Positions 7,335 to 12,880 of a stretch of 12,880 nt of DNA are shown here, in pieces. Both the position numbers and the translations under genes were made by a program. Each line of letters opens with the position of its first letter. The stretch's first letter is position 1. The notes under the pieces are model-generated. The model saw only the letters and a list, made by a program, of their open reading frames with translations. It was not told the DNA's origin and made no database searches. Source of the stretch: Planctomicrobium sp. (GTDB taxonomy: Bacteria; Planctomycetota; Planctomycetia; Planctomycetales; Planctomycetaceae); assembly GCA_029259835.1 (NCBI GenBank), contig JAJDEL010000550.1, forward strand, positions 1 to 12,880. Reading direction: 5' to 3'.

Positions 7335-8321
7335 ATGCTGTCTTATCTAATTCGCCGAATTGCGATTGGTGCAATCACCCTGCTGTTGATCACATTCGTG
7401 ATCTATGGACTGATACGCAATATCCCAGGGACTCCTCTCACCGTCAATATGGCCGAAAGTGATCCTTCGAAAGAGCTTTCCAAGGAACGGCAAGAACAAC
7501 TTGAGGCAGCATACGGACTCGACAAGCCGTGGCAGAAAGCCTATTGGATTTGGCTTGGGAATGTTTTCACAGGTGATCTTGGAACGTCGTTTTCTCACAA
7601 CAAACCGGTCTTGGAGTTGATCGCAGATCGACTCGGCCCAACACTTCTCCTTTCAATCCCATCTCTCTTTCTCGCTTATGTACTCTCAATTCCGATGGGG
7701 ATTTATTGCAGTGCTCGATCAGACCACGTCGACGAACGCGTATTGAGTACAATTTTGTACATGCTTTATTCATTTCCAAGTTTTGTGGCTGCCTTGTTTT
7801 TGCAATTATGGCTTGCTGTTGAACTGGAGTGGTTCCCTCTTTTTCAAATGACGAGTGACAATTTCGACGAGTTGACGACGTTCGAGCAGGTGAAAGACCT
7901 AGCCTGGCACGCTGCGATGCCGATGACGTGCTATACCTACGCTAGCCTCGCCTATTTTTCGAGATTCGTCCGAGCGAATTTACAAGAAGTTCTCAGGCAG
8001 GACTACATTCGAACCGCCCGCGCAAAAGGGCTTGGACCGATCCGAGTCTTATGGCATCACGGTTTCCGAAATACGTTGATCCCGTTGGTGACACTCATTG
8101 GTTTGACACTTCCAAGTTTGCTCAGTGGTTCTGTGATCATCGAACAAATTTTCAGTTGGCCTGGCATGGGGATGCAATTTTTCCTCGCGATTCTTGAACG
8201 AGACTACCCAACAATCATGGGGCTGACGTTGATGTTTTCTTTCATCACTCTTCTCTCACAGTTGATTGCCGACGTTTTGTATGCGTTTGTTGACCCACGC
8301 GTTCGTCTGGAGTCAAAATAA
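7335..8321 (+). CDS. Peptide-type ABC transporter permease, DppB/OppB/YejB family
   Basis: This is the first membrane subunit of the importer. The 328-residue product starts MLSYLIRRIA with a first transmembrane helix (about 9-30), then a periplasmic loop with YGLDKPWQKAYWIWLGNVFTGDLGTSF (60-86), a hallmark of the DppB family. Several helices follow. The EAA-type cytoplasmic loop is RANLQEVLRQDYIRTARAKGLGPIRVLWHHGFRNTL (about 213-248), which contacts the ATPase. Next come SGSVIIEQIFSWPGMG (264-279) and the typical end DVLYAFVDPRVRL. The frame extends upstream to 7263, overlapping the binding-protein gene, but the extra 24 residues are Cys-rich and unlike the family, so I start at 7335, 53 nt after the preceding stop. 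Its stop overlaps the next start by one base (TAATG). Confidence 0.95.
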   Translation: MLSYLIRRIAIGAITLLLITFVIYGLIRNIPGTPLTVNMAESDPSKELSKERQEQLEAAYGLDKPWQKAYWIWLGNVFTGDLGTSFSHNKPVLELIADRLGPTLLLSIPSLFLAYVLSIPMGIYCSARSDHVDERVLSTILYMLYSFPSFVAALFLQLWLAVELEWFPLFQMTSDNFDELTTFEQVKDLAWHAAMPMTCYTYASLAYFSRFVRANLQEVLRQDYIRTARAKGLGPIRVLWHHGFRNTLIPLVTLIGLTLPSLLSGSVIIEQIFSWPGMGMQFFLAILERDYPTIMGLTLMFSFITLLSQLIADVLYAFVDPRVRLESK

Positions 8322-9430
8322 TGGTTGAAGATTCAGCGAACATGAAGACGGAAAGTGCTCTTGCCAAGTTGCCGAAATCGCCAGGATTCTGGAAAGAGAC
8401 CTGGCACCGATTTCGAAAACGTAAGATGGCAATGCTGGCGCTTGTCTACGTCATCTTGATGGCGATTGTGGCGATCTTTTCACCAGCGATTGTTGGGACA
8501 AAACCAGTCATTGCCAGTTACAAAGGAGATATCTATTTCCCGTGCCTGGGTTATTACAGTCCTCGTTGGGAAGCGGTTTTCACGAAAGATAAATTCCGCA
8601 AAGTCTACCCCAAAAATTTGAAAGAAAAAGATCCAGACAGTTGGGCGATTTGGCCTTTGGTCTTCAATGATCCACACCGGCGGCTAGAAGAAAATGAGTG
8701 GCCTGGTCGCCCGAAAAATCCTCAAAATGGTCCGCCATCATCTGATAATTTCTTTGGAACAGACAAGGGAAGAGTAGATGTCTTTGCTCAGGTTGTCCAT
8801 GGAACTCGCACGGCTCTGCTTGTTGGATTTGTTTCTATGGGGATTGCCTCATTGATTGGGATTTCAATGGGGGCAATGGCTGGGTTTTTCGGCGGCTGGG
8901 TCGACATCATCATTAGTCGAATTATCGAAGTTGTGATGTGTATTCCGACGCTGATTTTAATTCTCGCGCTGATCGCTGTGATTGAACAGCCAGAGATTTG
9001 GCATATGATGATAGTCATTGGAGTCACAGGTTGGACGGGTATCGCCCGTTTGACACGTGCAGAGTTTCTCAAGCTCAAACAGATGGAATATGTTGCCGCC
9101 GCACGGGTTCTCGGGGTTCCACAATTTCGAATTATCTACAAATATCTCCTCCCCAATGCATTGGCTCCTGTCCTCGTTCCGATCACATTCGGGATCGCTG
9201 CCGCGATTTTAATTGAATCTGGATTGAGCTATCTCGGATTTGGGGCGCCGCCACCTAACCCAAGTTGGGGGAAACTGTTACAACTCGGCAGGCAAAGCTA
9301 TCAAAACTGGTGGCTGATTCTTTTTCCTGGTCTGTCGATTTTTGTGACCGTTCTTGCCTACAATCTTATTGGAGAAGGTCTGCAAGAGGCGACGGACCCT
9401 CGGCTTCGCGAAGGCGGTAGCCGGGAGTAG
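8321..9430 (+). CDS. Peptide-type ABC transporter permease, DppC/YejE family, with long periplasmic loop
   Basis: This is the second membrane subunit, translationally coupled to the first through a TAATG overlap. The 369-residue product has a cytoplasmic N-terminus (FWKETWHRFRKRKMAMLAL), a first helix (about 37-57), and a loop of about 90 residues (59-148) before the conserved FFGTDKGRVDVFAQVVHGTR (144-163). Further helices follow, then the EAA loop EFLKLKQMEYVAAARVLGVPQFRIIYKYLLPNAL (248-281) and ESGLSYLGFGAPPPNPSWGKLL (299-320). The loop contains YKGDIYFPCLGYY and WAIWPLVF, which recall YejE of the E. coli microcin C importer rather than the shorter DppC loop. That resemblance is from memory and not aligned. 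No ATPase gene (DppD/F or YejF) follows. Confidence 0.94.
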   Translation: MVEDSANMKTESALAKLPKSPGFWKETWHRFRKRKMAMLALVYVILMAIVAIFSPAIVGTKPVIASYKGDIYFPCLGYYSPRWEAVFTKDKFRKVYPKNLKEKDPDSWAIWPLVFNDPHRRLEENEWPGRPKNPQNGPPSSDNFFGTDKGRVDVFAQVVHGTRTALLVGFVSMGIASLIGISMGAMAGFFGGWVDIIISRIIEVVMCIPTLILILALIAVIEQPEIWHMMIVIGVTGWTGIARLTRAEFLKLKQMEYVAAARVLGVPQFRIIYKYLLPNALAPVLVPITFGIAAAILIESGLSYLGFGAPPPNPSWGKLLQLGRQSYQNWWLILFPGLSIFVTVLAYNLIGEGLQEATDPRLREGGSRE

Positions 9431-9716
9431 CGTTTTCTCTTGGTAGATACTGAGGTTGCGTTCGGATTGTTCCGATATTACTGATTGTATCGATTGAAAG
9501 TGAAACTTCGCGCCTGGACGCGTGTCGTGTTTTGTTTCAATTGACGTAATCGGTGATGATGTCGATGATCGAGAGAGAGGTTTTCTCAATGGGGATTGGG
9601 ATGATTGATCGATCTTCGCCGGAGTCTCCGTACGAATATGTTTGCAACTCCTATTTTGTCAAGGAGTTGGGTTTGGCAGCTTCTGTTCGAAGCTCACACA
9701 GAAATGAAGTTCTGCA
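9431..9716. other. Intergenic region between permease and KAS genes
   Basis: Apart from the small ORF above, the region holds the inverted repeats CAACTCCT/AGGAGTTG (9645-9669) and AGCTTC-TGTTC-GAAGCT (9678-9694), both inside that ORF. No clear intrinsic terminator follows the transporter operon, and no strong promoter is evident. Confidence 0.35.
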
Positions 9717-9720
9717 ATGA
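9556..9720 (+). CDS. Small ORF overlapping the KAS gene by ATGA, unknown function
   Basis: This frame of up to 54 codons begins with tandem ATGs at 9556 and 9559 and ends at TGA 9718-9720. It overlaps the KAS start codon at 9717 in an ATGA junction, the classic geometry of translational coupling. An internal ATG at 9589 (43 residues) is preceded at 8 nt by the purine run GAGAGAGAGG and may be the real start. The predicted product includes the non-repetitive, protein-like stretch DRSSPESPYEYVCNSYFVKE, with no signal peptide or membrane segment. I do not recognise a family. A role as a partner of the KAS-like protein is inference from overlap only. A chance open frame remains possible. Confidence 0.45.
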   Translation: MMSMIEREVFSMGIGMIDRSSPESPYEYVCNSYFVKELGLAASVRSSHRNEVLQ

Positions 9721-11027
9721 GTTCTACTACAAACAAACGACGTGTTGTCGTCACTGGAGTTGGTGTCATTTCACCAATAGGAACCAATCAAGAAGCGTTC
9801 CTGAAGTCCCTGAAAGAGAACACACCAGGGATCGGCCCAATCGATTCCGATGACCGATATGTGGCATCTCACGGGATTGGTGGAGAGGTCAAAAATTTTG
9901 ACGAAAAGACTTTGAAAAAAGCATATTTCAAAGCCAAGGAACAGAAAAAAAGCATCAAAGTGATGTGTCGTGAAATCCAGATGGGTGCTGCGGCAGCAAT
10001 GTCGGCGATGGAAGATTCCGGTGTCGACCTGGATTCCATTGATCATGCGAGATTTGGTGTCAATTTTGGGGCCAATCTCATGTTCTACCCACCACCAACG
10101 CTCGCTGAAGCCTCAATCTCTTGCGTCTCCGAACCGGGAGGTCAGTTTGATTCCAGCCATTGGGGTGACGATGGACTCAAGGCGATGGAACCACTCTGGA
10201 TGCTGAAGTATCTTCCGAATATGCCGGCATGTCATATCGGAATATTCACAGATGCGCGCGGTCCAAATAACTCTGTGACACTTGATGAGGCATCGACATC
10301 AGTCTCACTCACAGAAGCTCTCAACGTGATGGAGCGCGGTGCAGCAGATTTAATGATTGTCGGCGGAGCTGGAACGAAGCTGCACTCAATTCGAACGCTA
10401 CATTCGCGGTTATGGGATGAGCTTGGTTACGACGAATCGAATCCGTCCGCCAGTTGCAAACCTTTTGATAAAAATCGCAATGGTCAAGTCGTCTCCGAAG
10501 GGACGGGTTGTCTGATTTTGGAAGAGGAGCAGCACGCGAAAGCGCGAGGAGCCAAAATTTATGCGACGCTCCACGGTGGTGGGTCGTCCTGTGTTGCCAG
10601 TACGGATGGAGTTGCCAACAACACACAATCGGTGACGAACGCTGTCTCGGCAGCATTGAAACGTGCTGGTCTTTCCGTTTCTGACTTGGGACATATCAAC
10701 GCGCATGGTTTGGGAACAGTTCACGATGATGCCGCAGAAGCCAAAGCGTATCAGTCTCTGCTAGAAGGAACGGATGTGCCGGTGACGGCGCTGAAAGGTT
10801 ACTTCGGCAACGCTGGAGCTGGGACAGGGTTTCTGGAAATTGTTGCGTCGATTCTTTCGCTCAAGGAAGGAAATATCCCACAGACGATGAGTTGTTCAAA
10901 TCCCGATGAGTCGCTTGAAATCGATATCGTCACCGGGAAACCTCGAGCAACATCAAATAAATGTTTTGCGAACGTCAACTTTACGTCTATGGGCCAAGCT
11001 AGCGCGACGATTTTTGAAGTTGCCTAA
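9717..11027 (+). CDS. Beta-ketoacyl-ACP synthase-fold protein with degenerate active site (KAS II / chain-length-factor-like)
   Basis: The 436-residue product has the full thiolase fold of FabF-type ketosynthases: KRRVVVTGVGVISPIG at the N-terminus, RGPNNSV (181-187), the LMIVGGAGT block, KPFDKNRNGQVVSEGTGCLILEE (248-270), and NAHGLGT (328-334). Aligned without gaps from RGP onward to E. coli FabF, the nucleophile Cys163 corresponds to Glu191. His303 is retained as His330 and Lys335 as Lys360, but His340 becomes Asn365 (KGYFGN for KSMTGH). The C-terminal gate FGFGGTN becomes NFTSMGQA, with Phe400 replaced by Ser424. A normal Claisen condensation is therefore unlikely. Chain-length factors of type II polyketide synthases and KSQ domains also lack the Cys (Gln there), so a partner or decarboxylase role is possible. 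No FabF, ACP or ketoreductase lies nearby. It overlaps the small ORF upstream by ATGA. Confidence 0.9.
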   Translation: MSSTTNKRRVVVTGVGVISPIGTNQEAFLKSLKENTPGIGPIDSDDRYVASHGIGGEVKNFDEKTLKKAYFKAKEQKKSIKVMCREIQMGAAAAMSAMEDSGVDLDSIDHARFGVNFGANLMFYPPPTLAEASISCVSEPGGQFDSSHWGDDGLKAMEPLWMLKYLPNMPACHIGIFTDARGPNNSVTLDEASTSVSLTEALNVMERGAADLMIVGGAGTKLHSIRTLHSRLWDELGYDESNPSASCKPFDKNRNGQVVSEGTGCLILEEEQHAKARGAKIYATLHGGGSSCVASTDGVANNTQSVTNAVSAALKRAGLSVSDLGHINAHGLGTVHDDAAEAKAYQSLLEGTDVPVTALKGYFGNAGAGTGFLEIVASILSLKEGNIPQTMSCSNPDESLEIDIVTGKPRATSNKCFANVNFTSMGQASATIFEVA

Positions 11028-11053
11028 CATGTGAATGTTCCACGACACGCTTC

Positions 11054-11076
11054 GCCGCACACTTGAAGTGTGCGGC
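11054..11076. repeat. 23-bp palindromic repeat, copy 3 (compensated stem)
   Basis: This is a perfect inverted repeat: left arm GCCGCACACTT, one central base, and its reverse complement. It differs from the copy at 1-23 by one base in each arm, and the two changes keep the stem paired. It lies 26 nt after the KAS stop codon and ahead of the glycosyltransferase pair. Confidence 0.8.
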
Positions 11077-11136
11077 AATCCGCAGCGCAACCATGCCGGT
11101 GAATATTGAGTGCAGTTATTCAAGCACTCGAACTCA

Positions 11137-11865
11137 ATGGACGTGGAGAGCAAACCGGTGGCGGAGAAGATTTCGGTGATCATCCCGCAGTTCGGGCGAA
11201 GCGTTCTCACCTTGCGCTGCGTCGAGACGCTGCTCGAGCATCATGCTGCAACATTGCAAGTGATTGTTGTCGACGATGGCAGTTCGAAGGAAGAGTTGCT
11301 GTCGCTCCAGCGGCGACAACTGGCGAACACCGAAATCGTTCGAGTTTCATCAAATCGCGGTGTCACGCATGCCTGGATTCGGGGAGCAGAACTTGCGACT
11401 GGAAAGCACCTGATCTTTCTCAATAACGATGTGACAACGAGTGGTCCGTGGTGTCAGCAATTGATTGCTCCGCTACTCGCAGGGCAGTGCGTGATCTCTG
11501 GTCCGAAGTTTCGTCACGAAAAACGTACTCCGCGCCACTTGCAGCGGCTCATTGCAAATGAAGCAATCTTGGAAGGGTGGTGTCTCGCGATCTCTCGAGT
11601 CAGCTTCAATGACTTCGGCGGCTTCGACGAACGCTTCCGTCTTTATTTCTCGGATACCGATTTCCAGTTGCGAATCGTCGAGTCACGGCAATCTAGTGAT
11701 TCTTTACATCAAGTACGTGGTCTTCCGGTCAGTCACCACCCTCATCGCACGACTTCGCAACTAACAGATCGATCTATTCAATGGCGGCAAGATCGAGATG
11801 CATTTGAGAAGAAATGGTTTCAGACCAGGGAGAGTATTGCCCATGCGGATTCTGCAAGTTTGTAA
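11137..11865 (+). CDS. Glycosyltransferase family 2 protein
   Basis: This enzyme likely transfers a sugar from a nucleotide-sugar donor to a cell-surface glycan or lipid acceptor. The 242-residue product has the GT-A fold landmarks: KISVIIPQFG (11-20), QVIVVDDGSS (41-50), the N-R-G segment VSSNRGVTHAWIRGAELATGK (70-90), the metal-binding DxD-like FLNNDV (94-99), and the acceptor-side block GWCLAISRVSFNDFGGFDERFRLYFSDTDFQLRI (147-180). There are no transmembrane segments, so it is probably a soluble or peripheral enzyme. The frame also opens at a GTG at 11110. I prefer the ATG at 11137, as the fold begins 11 residues later, but neither has a clear Shine-Dalgarno site. It overlaps the next glycosyltransferase gene by 23 nt. 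Donor and acceptor are unknown. Confidence 0.88.
   Translation: MDVESKPVAEKISVIIPQFGRSVLTLRCVETLLEHHAATLQVIVVDDGSSKEELLSLQRRQLANTEIVRVSSNRGVTHAWIRGAELATGKHLIFLNNDVTTSGPWCQQLIAPLLAGQCVISGPKFRHEKRTPRHLQRLIANEAILEGWCLAISRVSFNDFGGFDERFRLYFSDTDFQLRIVESRQSSDSLHQVRGLPVSHHPHRTTSQLTDRSIQWRQDRDAFEKKWFQTRESIAHADSASL
11828..11834 (+). promoter_or_regulatory. Ribosome binding site deciding the start of the GT4 gene
   Basis: GGGAGAG lies 8 nt before the ATG at 11843 and inside the end of the GT2 gene. It favours the start at 11843 over the upstream in-frame ATG at 11798. Confidence 0.65.
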
Positions 11866-12826
11866 TGTCGGAAACATCTGCGGTGGAACGGCGGCGTGTG
11901 CATGGTCGATGACTCATGCCCTTGCAGGTCAGGATCATGTCGTCCTCTTTCTTTCTTCACCAACGAGGGAAACCTTAAACGCATTCCGCCACTGCGAAGT
12001 CCGTACTGAAAAGGCCATCGATGATTCCATCGTCGAGGCGATTGCCCCTGATCTGATCATTTTGCACAACACGCCACAAGATCGTGTGAGGATTTCGTCA
12101 AATGTCTTCACGATTCAATTTCAACATTCCGCAGGTGTTCGAGCAGTTGCGACGAAGCACGTGGCGTGTTCGAAATGGCTGGCGGATCAATTGCCCGGTT
12201 CACCTGAGGTATTGTACCAACCGGTTCCGATTCCACCGCAGCCGGATTTGAGTTCCCACAGAAATCTTGATGACGAATTGATAATCGGCCGCATCTGCAC
12301 TCCAACGCTCAGGAAGTGGCCTCCGCAGCTGATCGACTTTTACAATGAACTTTCAAAACAAAACGAATCTGTGACCTGGGAATTTGTTGGGACACCGCCA
12401 GAGATGAAAGACTCCTTCCGAGCGGCTTGCCGTGGTCGAGTCGTTTTTCTCGATGCTGGAGTCGATGCACGGCAACACCTTTGGCGGTGGCATGCGATGT
12501 TGTATCACCACCCAACGCTGACGGAATCTTTCGGTCGAACAGTTGCCGAAGCGATGCGGGCTGGTTGCATCCCGATTGTCGATGCACGCGGCGGATTCCT
12601 GGAGCAAGTCAATCACGAAGGGACCGGCTATCTCTGCCGAGATGTAAATGACTTTTCGGAGAGTGTTCGTGCTATCAGAGATTGCAGTGTGCGTGCGCAG
12701 ATATCAAAAAATGCTCTCACTCATGCGAGCGAACAATTCTCGCTGAGTAGATTTTACTCCCAGCTACGCACGATTCTCATGGAATGTCGGGCACCTCAGC
12801 TTTCTGAGAGCCTGTTTGAAAATTGA
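11843..12826 (+). CDS. Glycosyltransferase family 4 / group 1-like protein
   Basis: The 327-residue product has a GT-B architecture. The N-terminal Rossmann part begins MRILQVCNVGNICGGTAACAW (1-21), with the glycine-rich turn typical of the family. The middle contains HVACSKWLADQL (106-117), as in other GT4 enzymes. The C-terminal nucleotide-sugar part carries FVGTPPEM (181-188) and the EX7E motif ESFGRTVAE (Glu228 and Glu236), followed by AMRAGCIPIVDARGGFLEQV. It is a retaining-type transferase by family, shorter than the usual 350-400 residues but apparently complete. The start at 11843 is supported by GGGAGAG at 8 nt and gives the usual MRILQV opening. The 23-nt overlap with the GT2 gene suggests coupled translation and a shared glycan pathway, perhaps cell-surface polysaccharide. 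The substrate is unknown. Confidence 0.88.
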   Translation: MRILQVCNVGNICGGTAACAWSMTHALAGQDHVVLFLSSPTRETLNAFRHCEVRTEKAIDDSIVEAIAPDLIILHNTPQDRVRISSNVFTIQFQHSAGVRAVATKHVACSKWLADQLPGSPEVLYQPVPIPPQPDLSSHRNLDDELIIGRICTPTLRKWPPQLIDFYNELSKQNESVTWEFVGTPPEMKDSFRAACRGRVVFLDAGVDARQHLWRWHAMLYHHPTLTESFGRTVAEAMRAGCIPIVDARGGFLEQVNHEGTGYLCRDVNDFSESVRAIRDCSVRAQISKNALTHASEQFSLSRFYSQLRTILMECRAPQLSESLFEN

Positions 12827-12830
12827 GCTT

Positions 12831-12870
12831 CGCCCCTCACCCTAACCCTCTCCCCCCAGGGAGAGGGGAC
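12831..12870. repeat. Dispersed CCCTCTCCC hairpin repeat at window edge
   Basis: Downstream of the GT4 stop, CCCTCACCCTAA precedes CCCTCTCCC (12846-12854), a 4-nt loop and GGGAGAGGG (12859-12867). This sequence type is common as an intergenic repeat in many bacterial genomes (recalled knowledge). It may also stop transcription or stabilise the 3' end of the glycosyltransferase message. The window ends 13 nt after the stem, so the right boundary is unclear. Confidence 0.6.
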
Positions 12871-12880
12871 AAAAGTTGCC

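Noticed and set aside
9605..9853. Open frame of 82 codons across the KAS start
   Set aside because: It runs into the KAS gene in another frame with no ribosome binding site. The frame ending at 9720 fits the locus better.

Overview
This window looks like chromosomal DNA from a planctomycete, most likely a Planctomycetaceae-type marine or freshwater lineage. That assignment is an inference. It rests on a secreted protein with two DUF1080 (3-keto-disaccharide hydrolase) domains, an IspG of bacterial GcpE type, short intergenic palindromes, weak or absent Shine-Dalgarno sites at many starts, and overall protein style. No rRNA, tRNA, CRISPR array, transposase or phage gene was found.

Minus-strand block (about 1-3328), in transcription order: a membrane-anchored protein of unknown function, then scpB (chromosome segregation/condensation) 11 nt later, then a roughly 200-nt RNA that I identify as 6S RNA (ssrS), then ispG (HMBPP synthase of the MEP isoprenoid pathway). 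ispG lies between two copies of a 23-bp palindromic repeat. A third copy, with a compensated stem change, lies at 11054-11076.

Plus-strand block (3641-12826): first a secreted tandem-DUF1080 protein that ends at a strong intrinsic terminator (5128-5168). Next comes a hairpin-rich leader, followed by a three-gene oligopeptide/microcin C-type ABC importer: a lipoprotein binding protein and two permeases. No ATPase gene is present. After that, a small unlisted reading frame of about 43-54 codons overlaps by ATGA a ketoacyl-ACP-synthase-fold gene. The KAS product has lost the nucleophilic Cys (Glu instead), the second catalytic His (Asn instead) and the C-terminal GFGG gate, so it looks like a chain-length-factor-like or otherwise non-condensing KAS. 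The block closes with two overlapping glycosyltransferase genes (GT2-type then GT4-type) and a dispersed CCCTCTCCC-type hairpin repeat at the right edge.

The items most worth a second look are the degenerate KAS with its coupled micro-ORF, the 6S RNA between scpB and ispG, and the palindrome family. I did not find evidence of a defence system or other large novel system.
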